Origin: Wyeomyia smithii
Lineage: Eukaryota; Arthropoda; Insecta; Diptera; Culicidae
NCBI RefSeq assembly: GCF_029784165.1
Contig: NC_073694.1
Location: 53,753,433 to 53,817,432 of the forward strand
Direction: 5' to 3'
DNA: 64,000 nucleotides
The notes under the pieces were generated by a model that saw only the letters and a list, made by a program, of their open reading frames with translations, had not been told where the DNA came from and ran no database searches. This document shows positions 40,287 to 51,700 of the stretch, in pieces. The translations under genes and the position numbers were made by a program. Numbering within the stretch: position 1 is the first letter of the stretch; every line of letters starts with the position of its first letter.

Positions 40287-40920
40287 CAGTCATACCTCGA
40301 TATAAGGCAACTTTATTTTTATTTTCGTTACGTTATATCGAGTTACGTTATATCGAAGCAAAAAAATTTTTTTTTATTTATGGAAGAATGTTGATAGTTA
40401 CTCAAAGATGTGCGAAAACCTATTTTCCATAACCTATCAGCCTTTTTAATCCTTTCTTATGCCCATTTAGAATATTTTCAGAAGCAAAAAAAATATTTTT
40501 TTCAATTGATACAAGAGGTCACTCAAAGATGCGTGAAAATCTATTTCCCATCACCTATCAGTATTTTTGAACCATTCTTTTGCCCATTTAGGACAATTTT
40601 CAACAAGCAAAAAAATTTTTTTTTCTTAATTGATGCAAAACTGTGAATTGTTACTAAAGGATGCGTGAAAACACATTTCCCATCACCTATTAGTATTTTT
40701 AAACCTCCCTTATGCCCATTTTGGACAATTTTCGTATCGGTTTCACTGGTTTCAAAACTTACTACAAACATTTTTTGAAGCAATTTATAGCCCAAAAACA
40801 GTTGCTGTATCATTTATTTTCAATTCCAATACATTTTAAAAAGTTACGTTATATCGAGGTAAAAGTGACGTTACATCGAGTTTCGTTATATCGAGGTTGC
40901 CTCATATCGAGGTATGACTG
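40287..40920. mobile_element. pogo-like MITE with an internal triple repeat
   Basis: The ends CAGTCATACCTCGATATAAG and its inverse CCTCATATCGAGGTATGACT-G match over at least 15 bp, with TA on both sides (40285-40286, 40921-40922). TTACGTTATATCGAG units recur inside both ends. The centre (40390-40735) holds three tandem units of about 125 bp marked by ACTCAAAGATG.GTGAAAA, CCCATCACCTAT.AG and TTATGCCCATTT. Non-coding. A solo end lies at 9541-9604. Confidence 0.85.
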
Positions 40921-41116
40921 TATTGATATTTCGTTAGCCGAAGATCTTGAAAATTCCTTTTGTGATGCCACTTATTGATAGTGCTTGTATTCCCTCACAC
41001 TTACTATTCTCTTATCTTCTTCATCGATCTTATCATTCTTAAGCAAGGTGAGATGCATAACGTAGAATAGTTTTCAGAAGGTTTAGAAAAGTTTTCCAGT
41101 CCGTATGAAAGTTTTC

Positions 41117-41252
41117 AGGTGGAGGAGCCGCAAAATAAAGCCATGTTGAAGTTTTTTTATATCGAATGGCCTAATTCTACTAAAACTCGAACCCATGACC
41201 ACCTGCTTATCAAAGCGGACTCAGTAACCTTGCGGCTCTGAAGCTTCCCGAG
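41117..41252 (-). repeat. tRNA-derived SINE
   Basis: On the minus strand it starts CGGGAAGCTTCAGAGCCGCA, continues AAGGTTACTGAGTCCGCTTT and AGGTGGTCATGGGTTCGAGT; GGTTCGAGTTT is a B-box match and AGAGCCGCAAGG a weaker A box. The body GTAGAATTAGGCCATTCGAT follows, then a CTTCAACATGG segment. Related pieces lie at 20404-20510 and 20690-20775. Target duplications were not found. Confidence 0.65.
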
Positions 41253-41264
41253 CGAATTCTTATG

Positions 41265-42500
41265 TGCAAAATTTAGAAAAGTAAAAGTCTGGATTTCCAT
41301 ATGTGTAAATTCGGACTCCATACCACAGAGGCAGTATCAAGAATGGAGCGTACTAACGAGAAGTAGAGGGCTCGGAAGCAGTACGGGTCACAAAAGTCCT
41401 TGGCCATGTGCATAATAAATCCTAAGTTGCGGTTGGCTTTCGAGATAATGCTTGAGTAATGATTCTGGAAGGAAATTCTGCAAACCGGTTGATAAGGGTC
41501 TGTAGTTGCCTGCAGTCTTCTTGACACCGTACAACAAGGAATATTTTTAGATCGTCCGCAGTTTATATCCAGGTGGAATTACGAAACAAACATCATTGAA
41601 AATAATTAGAAAAAGTAATGGACCTAAGTTGCTTCCTTGTGGGACTTTAGACTGATTGCAGAAGATATTAGATTCAGTGGAACCAATTTTCACTGAGAGG
41701 CTGCGATTTGTCAGGTAACTATGCAGCCAATTAGTAAAATCTTCAGAAGCGCCACGACGGCTTAGTTTTCGTAATAGTATGTTATGGTCCATGCGGTTAA
41801 AAGCTGCCTTGAGATCAGTGTACACTGTGTCGACTTGAGCATTCGCTTCAATCTTTCTAATGCAAAATGAGCTGAATTGGACCAGCTTCGGGTTAATCGA
41901 GCGTTTGGGAAAGAAGCCGTGTCGTGATGTATGATTTCACTTTATTAATTTTGACCCAGCACACAGAGAGGTTATACCGCTGTAGTTCGTAATATTACAT
42001 TTGTCTCCTTTTTTATAGACTGGGAAGATGTTGGATTTTTTTCCAGGATTTTGGGAATTTATTCTGTGCGAGTGACATGTTGCAAATTTGGTGTAATGGT
42101 TTGCATAACACTTCGACACATTTTTTAAGTACCACTGATGGTATCCCGTCTGGGCCTAGCTTATTAGACGTTTTAAGCTTTAAAAGACCGGCTTTGATGT
42201 CGTCTGTCGTTTAGCTCAAACATATTTTCGGGAACATTAGGCATGGCATCATGAATTTGAGAATCAGAAGCTACGGTAGTACTAAAAACACTTGCAAAAT
42301 GTCTTGCGGACAGGTCGCAGGTGGATTGAGAGTTGGTAGACACCAGTTCCTCCAGAAACATATTAGATGGCAGTCCACTTTGATTTCGCTTCTCGTTGAC
42401 AAATGACCAAAATCGTTTTGGCTTCTTTCTCAGAGCATTCTGCGTACGTCTTACAAATTCGGAATAACGAACGGTTTTGACGTTGTCATCTCAAGTCGGC
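41265..42500 (-). pseudogene. Jockey/CR1-like reverse transcriptase fragment
   Basis: Minus-strand pieces in order: FVRRTQNALRKKPKRFWSFV (between endonuclease and RT), a domain with PSNMFLEELVSTNSQS, the FPVYKKGDKCNITNY block, motif A VYTDLKAAFNRMDHNI, motif B KVPQGSNLGPLLF, a motif C reached by a frameshift (ADDLKIFLVV after YKL), and LGFIMHMAKDFCDPYCFRAL. It lacks the endonuclease and the C-terminal end and has several frameshifts. It abuts the LOA-like element at its right. The fragment at 15735-16990 is a relative. Confidence 0.8.
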
Positions 42501-42823
42501 TTTTCCCATTGTTACTTCTAACTCCGCCTGTTACGATTCTCTTGGTTCAGTTTAGTCATTACGAATAGACTTGAATTATTGAGAACTGTAGCAGAGGGTC
42601 CAAAGCCCCTGTAAAGGAGGATGGTTGCAACAGCTCTTAACTATGGCTGTTGCGTAAAATTTAATGGTTTAAACCCCTAAGCTAAGGTGTTATGCGACCC
42701 GTGCCGATGGATGACGTGGTGAGGGGGGGGGGGTTTAAGGAATACCCAGCCTCTAACGGAGCCTATGGAGTACCAGGGCACCCTTCACAGTAATTAGCCC
42801 TTACTGCATCACGCGGGTCACTG

Positions 42824-43460
42824 ATGCAGCGGACTCTTCTTTACCCAGCGACTCGTGGGAATTTTATGAACGACAAAACTTCACAAAATTCGGCCACCGG
42901 CAGCCTTTCTTTGCCGGAACCCATGGACTCATCGGATCCGACGCATCCGAAAGGTAAGCGGAAGGCCGAACGGCACAGGCAGGAAAGACTCCGTCGCAAT
43001 GTCAGGGAAGGTACGTGCGGGTAACTCCTCCAGGAGTACTATGCCACCACCCAGGCAAAGCGATCCTGCGAATGGGCTAAAGATTCGCGTGGGAAACTCC
43101 TCCGGGAGTGCCCCACAACCACCCAAACGCAACCCTGCGGTTGGGAAGGTACGCGCAGGATGCTCCCCCGTGAGTGCCCTGTCACCACCCAAACAACGCA
43201 ACCCCGCGGCTGCTCGGACGGTTCCGCCGAAGACTCGCAAGAGTGTGAAGCATCAACCACCGAAAAGTCGCACCCCCCGGAGTCAAAAACCGCCACAGTG
43301 TGCGCGACGACCTTCTGTTGCCAATCGACTGCTGCAACCGAAGCCGAACAGTGAGGAAGAGCAACTTCCATCAACCAGCCAAACCGCTGTTGGCAGCCGT
43401 CAGCCAATACCAGGATCATCTTCCGATCCGGACAAAGACGGCAACTTCACTGCAAAGTGA
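42824..43460 (+). pseudogene. ORF1 region of the LOA-like element, frameshifted
   Basis: An ATG at 42824 opens a frame (…SLSLPEPMDSSDPTHPKGK…) ending with a TAA at 43022-43024. The likely continuation is in another frame from about 43000 and stops at TGA 43458-43460. The continuation has three imperfect tandem units of about 25 residues (VRAGNSSRSTMPPP, IRVGNSSGSAPQPP, VRAGCSPVSALSPP), then a basic Pro/Lys stretch. No zinc knuckle is visible, unlike the ORF1 at 1078. A nucleic-acid-binding role by charge is inferred only. The stop overlaps the ORF2 frame (GTGA at 43457-43460). Confidence 0.6.
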
Positions 43461-46400
43461 GCAGCCTTCGCTGCGTGCAAGCGGATCTCCATCACGCAAA
43501 AGGCGCCTCGGGTGTTCTTTGCAGGAGATTCGCCAAAGAGCAGCTAGCGGCTGCATTCATCCAGGAGCCGTGGATCAACGAATCCAAAGTTCTCGGACTT
43601 AACGCTCCTAACGGTAGGTTAATCTACTGTGACACGCAGTTCAAACCAAGGACTGCAATTCTGCTAAATAGAGAACTAAAATTTTTACCTATTACAGAAT
43701 TTATCCAACGCGACGTCGTTGCCGTCACGGTTGAAGTACCGACAACCAGAGGAAAGCAGGAAATGGTTGTCGCGTCGGCCTACTTCCCGGGCGACCAAGG
43801 TGCGCTCGTGCGGTACTGCAAGGCCATCAACAAGCCGTTTCTGATCGGCTGCGATGCCAACGCTCACCACACGATCTGGGGCAGCTCGGACACCAACACC
43901 AGGGGTGAGTACCTACTTGAATACCTTACTTCTAACGATGTCAATGTATGTAATGTAGGGAATAACCCCACGTTTATCAACGCTATCAGACAGGAGGTCC
44001 TTGATCTCACTCTGTGTAGCACCTCTATTTCTGAAAGGATTAAAAATTGGCATGTCTCCGATGAAACTAGTTTGTCGGACCACAGACACATCGTTTTTAA
44101 TATAGAGGCTAACCCTCTGAAAAGAGAGCTGTTCAGAAATCCTAAGAATACAGATTGGGAATCCTTTAAGGAACACCTGATCGATTCACGAACTTTCAGT
44201 TACAGCAACATTCGAAATTCAGTTGACCTGAATTCGGCAGCAAATGATCTACAAAACAGAATCATGGATGCTTTCGACGCTAACTGTCCACTAACACAGC
44301 GGTCAGTATGCCGTGACGTACCCTGGTGGAATGATGAACTTAGTAACCTTCGTCGGGAAACTAGGCGGTTGTTCAGCAGGGCAAAAGTCACGTCTAACTG
44401 GGACGACTACAGGGCGTACCTCACTAAGTACAACGCCGAGCTACGCAAGGCTAAACGGAAATCCAGAGTTAGTTTCTGTGAAAGAATCCAAACTCTGCCG
44501 GAAGCTACGCGGCTCCAAAAGGCGATGTCCAAAGACCATACTAACGGTTTAGGACAGGTGAGGAAAGAGGATGGATGCCTCACTGTCACTACCAAGGAAA
44601 CGCTGGAGGTTCTTATAAACACCCACTTTCCTGGATCGACAGAGACCGAAGAACTGAATATGGCGAACATATGGCGTCTCGGGAGTCCATCCTGCTGGCC
44701 CGTCGACTGTTCACGGAAGCTTCAATAGGTTGGGCTCTAAGCTCATTCGACCCTATGAAGTCTCCTGGTTCAAACGGCATACTACCCATCTTTCTACAAA
44801 AATCGGCCGCAGTTATCATGTCCGAACTCATCAACCTCTTCAGAGCCAGCTTTATCCTGGGCCATATTCCGGATAACTGGCTGAAGGTGAAGGTAGTGTT
44901 TATCCCCAAAGTTGGAAGAAAGGACAAAACCCTACCTAAAACTTTCAGACCCATAAGTCTGACTTCATCGCTTCTCAAGTTGATGGAGAAAATAATGGAT
45001 AAATATATCCGTGATGAGTTTCTTAAAGACTCCCCGCTGAACAGGAACCAACATGCCTATCAAAGCGGCAAGTCAACAGAAACTGCTCTTCACAGCTTAG
45101 TGACGTTGATTGAAAAGTCCCTGAGTTATCAGGAGACGGCACTATGTGCCTTTCTTGATATTGAAGGGGCCTTCGATAACACGTCCTTTGCATCAATTGA
45201 TACGGCTCTTTCTCACAAGGGAATCGACCAAACTTCAAGGAACTGGATACACGCAATGCTCTCTAGCAGAGTGATCACAGCAACCTTGGGAGATTCGTCT
45301 GTAACAATGTCAGTGATCAAGGGATGCCCGCAAGGTGGAGTTCTCTCGCCCTTGTTATGGTCACTAGTTGTCGACGCACTTCTCAACAAGCTTTCACAGC
45401 TTGGTTACGAGGTCATTGGATACGCCGATGACATCGTCCTCATCGTCAGAGGTAAAGATGACGCAACTCTGTCGAGCCGAATGCAAACGGCTCTGAATAC
45501 CACCATGTCATGGTGTTTACAGGAGGGTCTAAACATAAACCCCTTAAAAACAGTCCTAATTCCGTTCGGCAGACGAAGGACGATCTCCATCACTCCTCCA
45601 ATACTGAATGGAGTTAGACTGGGCTTCAGCAATGAAGTCAAATATCTCGGAATTATTCTGAACAAGAAACTGAACTGGTCTGCACAACTGGATCATGCCG
45701 CTAAGAAAGCGATCTCAGCGATCTGGGCCTGCAGAGCTCTGTTCGGTAAGACCTGGGGACTGAAACCAGACTTGGCACTCTGGTCTTACAAGACCATTGC
45801 CCGACCAAGAATCACCTATGCTGCCCTAGTGTGGTGGCCTAAGGTGAACGAAGTGACTGCGCAAGCCAAACTCAAAAAAGTTCAAAGACTTGCATGTCTT
45901 TCGGTTACCAGCGCTATGCGAACAATTCCAACTGCAGCCATGGAAGCTATGCTTTGCCTACTACCTCTACATCTTCATGTGAAAAAGGAAGCAGAGCTTG
46001 GCGCTCTAAGGTTGCAAAGGAGGAAAACCATACTTGAAGGGGACCAAATCGGCCACCTTTGCATACTTAGGGAGTTCAAACTAACTCCGCTATTAACCAC
46101 AGTCTCCGACAGGATGGACGTTAGGACCAACATGGATATTCCTAATCTTCCACCTGGCATCGTCAGTTTTTATACGGACGGCTCGAAAATGGGATCCCTA
46201 ACGGGATCTGGTATATACGGACCCGGTATCAGGGAAACGTTTTCCCTGGGAAAATGGCCCACCGTTTTTCAAGCAGAGGTATATGCCATATATATCTGCG
46301 CAAAAATATGTCTGCAACGCAACTACAGACATGCGAAAATCGGTATATTCTCGGACAGTCAAGCAGCACTACTAGCACTTAAGTCCGTCAAATGCGCTTC

Positions 46401-47040
46401 CAAACTTGTTTGGGAATGCATTGAAACTCTACGGGAACTTTCCCGAAAGAATTAAGTTTTTCTGTTTTGGGTGCCCGGACACTGCGGAGTCGAGGGTAAT
46501 GAACACACTGACTACCTAGCAAGACAGGGATCAGCTCAGCGGTTTATTGGCCCCGAGCCGTTTCTGGGTACGTCCATTTCCGCTATCAAAAGCGAACTAC
46601 TAACTTGGGAAAGGCTAGAAATAGTATCCCAATGGCAACAGGCACAGGGTTGTAGACAAGCTAAACAGTTTATCTATCCGAACCCTGGAACCGCCAGAAA
46701 GCTACTTAGTCTAAATCGTAGTGACCTACGGATAATCACGGGACTCCTCACCGGACATTGTCCCGCTTTTTATCATTTAAAGAAAATCGGCGTAGTGTTG
46801 AACGACACCTGCCGATTCTGCAAATCTGAACCAGAGAGTTCAGAGCATTTGCTTTGCTCTTGCGAAGCTCTTGCTTCTTTTAGGTACAACTTCTTAGGAA
46901 GTTACCTTTTAACTCCGTACCAAGCATGGAGCTCCAATCCCAAGCAGGTCATTAGTTTCATCAACTATGTTGTACCTAATTGGGGTACAGGTTTACAACA
47001 AAACAGTTCTACTCCATCAATGAGTACGAACAATCCGTAA
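43457..47040 (+). pseudogene. ORF2 endonuclease / reverse transcriptase / RNase H of the LOA-like element
   Basis: Endonuclease: AFIQEPW, GCDANAHHTIWGS (about 43848), VLDLTLCST and SDH (about 44081). A frameshift near 44660-44675 separates it from the reverse transcriptase: motif A FLDIEGAFDN (about 45150), motif B GCPQGGVLSPLLW (about 45326), motif C YADD (about 45421). RNase H: FYTDGSKMG (about 46169), FSDSQAALLAL, and WVPGHCGVEGNEHTD after an in-frame TAA at 46453-46455. The C-terminal CRFCKSEPESSEHLLC motif follows and the frame ends at 47040. Only these two lesions are visible, so the copy is fairly young. No ATG start is present; the frame follows the ORF1 stop directly, suggesting reinitiation or shifting. 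Confidence 0.85.
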
Positions 47041-47169
47041 CCTGTGCACAGCAATCGGGGCCCGCCACAAAAGACAATCAGCAGGAATGTCACAGTGACA
47101 TTTCAGTACCCAGTGCCCTTCAGGCATACAGAGATCGATTGTTACTTCATTGAGACTATGTCAGTTGAA

Positions 47170-47211
47170 GTTAAATAAATGAATAAATAAATAAAATAAA
47201 TAAATAAAATT
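47170..47211 (+). repeat. Simple-repeat 3' tail of the LOA-like element
   Basis: GTTAAATAAATGAATAAATA followed by AATAAA-type units makes a (TAAA)n-like tail. Tandem short-repeat ends, in place of pure A, are typical of several RNase H-bearing non-LTR groups. Confidence 0.75.
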
Positions 47212-48699
47212 TAGTTCAATATAACAATTCTAGTTGCATTCCGCGGTGGTGGTATAGAAAAAATTAAATTCATTTCATCTTGATATTAGAGTTCCCAAAT
47301 TTGTATTTTTATTTTTTAATTGATTTCTTTTCTACATTAGCATCTACAAGAAAATATTACTTTCCATAACTTTACTTGTAATTGAACAACACTATGCAAA
47401 CATTAATTGCTGAGGCTAATGTTGTTTATCATTCTAGCCCGGTTTATTTTTGGAGATAACAGACATAAGACCACTTCAAATTTGGCATCATCGTTGTTTT
47501 TGGTTTCTTAAAACTGATTAATTTTTTTTCTGCTTATGTTTACTGACAAAATGTTTAAATTGACCATAAAATTCTATGTCAATTTTAAATTTTCTGTGAA
47601 TATACATCGACTAAAAACTGTTATTCTTTATTGTTATTATTTCCACGACCTTTTTACTGCAGGAAATTTTTTTTATGTGACCATCTTTCACAAGACAAAT
47701 AAATATAGAAGGAAGTTTAATTTATATTGAATCGTACCCAATTCAGACCTGTATAGAATGTTGCCTTTTCGCGTATTGAAGAAATTTAACTGTACTAGAA
47801 TGAAAGGTATTCATCAATGTTAAAGAGAATATTTTTTCCTCTGTTTCTTCTTTTTCTGTTGCCAAAATTGAACCATGCCAAAAATAAACGGTTCTTTTTT
47901 CATGACTTTTTTACTTTTTAGTGACCACAGACGACCTTACCAGCAATTCCAAGTCGTTTGAGGTGATTATTTTTGTAAAAGCACATTTTATGTAAAACTC
48001 AAGCTCGCCAACATCGATTCTACCGTTTACTTCATTAACATTCATCATTCATTATAAATTAATAAATTTAGGCTGACGACCTAGATACTTGATATTACCA
48101 ACCTAGTAATTAGAGGCATAGTACTGCCACATACATAAAACATACGTAACACTCAGGAAGAAATCTTACAAAAAAGTTGGTACAAAATGAACTACAGGTG
48201 ACAAAAAAGTCCGGTCACACAGGAAAATCTCGTTCCCACAAGAAAAATGCTTTGATTGATTTTGTAAAGAACTTTTTGACAGTTCCCTATAGGGATCTGC
48301 TTTGGGGCTCGATAAAGCCAAGAAAAAGAAAATTCAATTTGTTCATTATTTGTCGAGCATTCGGACTGGACGGGGTACGGAGTACTGTGGGGCAACGTTT
48401 ACCAGAAAAAAGGCCAGTGCTACGTATGTGTATGTGGTACTGCTTTGATCATGAGCATTATATCACCGGAACATGTTTCGGTCATATCTCAGGAACCGTT
48501 TTGCCGATTCCAGTCATCCGCTTCGGCAACATAAGGAACCAAAATACCTTTCTCTTGAAGGATGTTGAGCTCAAATTGGTTAAAAAAGTAGTTAAGTCAA
48601 AAAATGTCATAATAATCGAGACCCCCCCCCCCCCCTTAAATGCGTGACGTTTATTAAAAAAAAACTTCACCCTTTTTTCAACTGTTGTGTTACAGAGCG
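47212..48699. other. A+T-rich non-coding sequence
   Basis: No gene was supported. A 156-codon frame crosses 48177-48647 but lacks any recognisable motif; part of it (CAGGAACCGTTTTGCCGATT) looks like repetitive sequence. Confidence 0.4.
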
Positions 48700-48785
48700 A
48701 AGCAAAGCCAAACCTTGTTTTCGGGACTCGAACGCATGACGACTGGCTTGTTAGACCAGCATCGTACCTTAAGACCAGCTGGGAG
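48700..48785 (-). repeat. SINE G, internally deleted copy
   Basis: On the minus strand the head CCAGCTGGTCTTAAGGTACG, ATGCTGGTCTAACAAGCCAG and GTTCGAGTCCCG is joined directly to the tail AACAAGGTTTGGCTTTGCTT. The middle present in 59754-59966 is lost. Confidence 0.75.
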
Positions 48786-51700
48786 AGATATATACATAGA
48801 ATTTACAAAAAAAAAATGCAAATTTTTTTGAGTAGTAACACACACGCACAAAGTTTCATTGAATTTTAAGAGGCTGCTGCCAACATCTGTTCGAATTGGT
48901 GCAAAATTCTTCAAGTACTGCATAGGTTAGTTGGGTATTGACTATATTATCGTCAGGTTGGTCCTGTTATCGTCAGGGGGTAAATAATATCATAGAGCGT
49001 TAATTTCTTGCATGATGGTTTTTCATGTTGCAGAGCATCTTCCTGCAGAAGATTAGTTCTTTATAACTTCATAAACACCCCCGAGACCAAACTACTAATA
49101 TATCGGGACAAAAATACGAAAATTCGGAAACAACTCTAGTCTAACTGATAATATGTGAAAAAAATTGTCTAACTGATAAACTGCAGTGCAGTTGACTGCA
49201 AAGTGAAATAAGGAATTTTTTTGCGATAACAATGTGTTGTTCTAGAGAAAAAAAAATTTAGAACACTCCTTCTTCTTTAATATTAATTTTCCTTACCAGT
49301 AATAATCAACTTCAAGCTGTTTTGTTGTTTTTCTGTTGCCTCTTTTGTTTGACTCGATGAAAATGCCCCTGAACAAACAATGAATCTTTCGATTAGTAGT
49401 AGGTAACCGGGTTTCGTTAGATTTGAAAATAATCGCTGTTGATAATAATCATTATAGCAGAACAACACACTCTAGTAGACAATCGAGCAGCACTACAAAC
49501 AAAAGTTCGAGTTAGTTTGAACTTTGATTGATAGGAGATTAAGTTTATATGATTGTACTTGCGACTGCGACTGGGGGAAGTAGTCAGCACCTCCAAGTAC
49601 TGATTGATTTAAATAATATTCTGTTGAGCAGAGTTTTTATTAAGTAACAGTGTAAGCATAGAATATTAAGAAATTTCATCATATTTAAATTCTAAGGTGT
49701 CGAATTAAATTACACGATAATTTTCCAACTAAACGGTGCTATTCAGCAATAACTTTAATAAACCGAAACTAATTCCAAAAATCTCCACACCCAAAACAAC
49801 TGGCAGCCGACGCTGGTCTGGGTTCGGCTTCTCAACCACTTTGAGCTAATATTTACTTTCAACTTGACTCGCGCGCACTGCTTTGCACGGAAGAGTGCTG
49901 CCTGCCTGCCTGCCATAATATAACCGAAACACAGAGAGCGCTATTATTTTTGCAACAGTTCAGTTCAACTGATTTGGCGTTCTGCCCCCGCTGTTTATTC
50001 CACCCCGCCTGCGCCCCTTGAACCCGAAGTCCGCTCCCACCCACCTAATCAACTGACGCTGTTCGGTGTTACCTACTCTAGAGTAGACTCTTTGCCTCAC
50101 CGTCCCATTCTCCGTCCGTGTGCTTCACGAGCCGCGCTCCAAGCCGTCTCCATCGTCCGTGGGATCTGATTTCCGCTGGTTTAGCTGCCGCCGTCGTCCA
50201 GCAAAGTATACACAAAAGTATATATTCGTGTTATCAATATTTCATCCGGAGTTCACCGATTTGCTTTTGTTGGCCGACGACTACCGCAGCAGCAGCAGCA
50301 GCAACAGGAACACGAGCCCGGTTCGTACATGCAAAGCCTGAACTCTCTAAGCACAAGCACACCCATTCTCTGCCCGAAGTTGAGACGCGGACCCACCGAA
50401 AAAGCGCTGAAATTTTGCAATTTTAATAATCAATGATTTTCCGCCAGCTCGCGCGCTCGTACTCCTCGCTCTAGGTTCTGGGACTGGGCCCCCAATCCGA
50501 TCTCATCTCATCAGGCTCAGACTTGGCGTACTTTGGCCAGCACTGCCTGCTGCTGATGGGTTCAGGGATGCTGGGATTTCAATTTGTTTAGTCCGCCGTT
50601 CTCCTAAATGGTGTTCGGCAGAGCTTTCTTGTTCGCTCGCTATTGCTAACTGGGAGCGTGTGTGTGTATAGCAAATGTTTGTTTTGTTTCGAGTCGATTG
50701 ACTTTTTTTCTTCCCCTATAAGCTTGCTCTCCTCGACGGTCAGCTAAACTTCAACGGAGGCAAATAGTTGGGGAGATATAATATGTATTTTTGCTCGGAT
50801 TTTTCTAAGCGCTGATACGGCAGATTGTTTGATTGGCGAACTAAACTAATATGGTACGAGACCGTGTCCTACGTCGGACAACTTTTGTGTGAAAGGTTAT
50901 TTGTATTGGATTTTCAAACATATTCTTTGCTGGAAGGCAGTGAATATTGTGAATTCTCGAATACGTCTGTTTTTTATGTTGGGGGAAAATAATGGAATAA
51001 AGATTCTAGATTCGAATTTTCGAACAGCTGGCTTACAATTTCGTAAGCCCTGTTACCATTTCTATAGAGCAGTCAGTCCCGGCAACCCAAACGAAAATAA
51101 AACAATTTATTCAGATTTCATTCTTTATAAACACTGATTAGTCTGATATTCTGATTAGGTTCAGGTAGCTGAATGATAAACTGACTGCTGCATAAAATTG
51201 GAAAAATCATTGTTTCATTTTCCTACACTGGATTACCTAACTGTAGTTTAACAGCCGCTTATTACTTCGTGTTCAGTGTCCATTCGGCATAGACAAAAGG
51301 CACTAGAAATAAATATGCCACTAAAAACCTCATCGGCTTTCTAAATAACAACCGCGTAGCATAAAATACCAAATCTTATCACATCATACAGCGAACTTCA
51401 CTCTTCCAGACAAGCTCCTTTCTATCGGCCTGAGCTGACTAACCGGCGGGGGGAAGAGTGTCGTCGCACGGCCTTTAAATAACACGCTCCGGATGCAGTG
51501 AAAGCCGCCTGCAACAGAAACCTTCAATTTCCCCAGCTCTATGAATCATGTCGGCCGGGTTTACGATCAATTGTTTGCTGTTTTCCGAACAAGCCTTCAA
51601 CTTTTTCCGTTTCCCATGCGGTGCCGTCCACCTCCCTTTCGTCACTCTACTGGAGAACTTCAAAGTCGCAGATTAAACAGAGACTTCACAAATCGAATCC

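Larger units (their letters stand above)
42586..47211 (+). mobile_element. LOA-like non-LTR retrotransposon with RNase H, inactivated
   Basis: From about 42586 (GAGGGTCCAAAGCCCC) to a (AATAAATA)n-like tail at 47170-47211. It has a leader with a G-run, a proline-rich basic ORF1 region, and ORF2 with endonuclease, reverse transcriptase, RNase H and a C-terminal CCHC. The endonuclease start (QADLHHAKGASGVLCRRFAK...IQEPW) and RNase H place it near LOA-type elements; R1 is a less likely alternative. Two frameshifts and one stop break it. No target duplication was found and the 5' limit is approximate. Confidence 0.82.

Noticed and set aside
48177..48647. 156-codon plus-strand frame
   Set aside because: No motif, no splice context, and part looks repetitive. 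The tail is a run of prolines from a poly-C tract.
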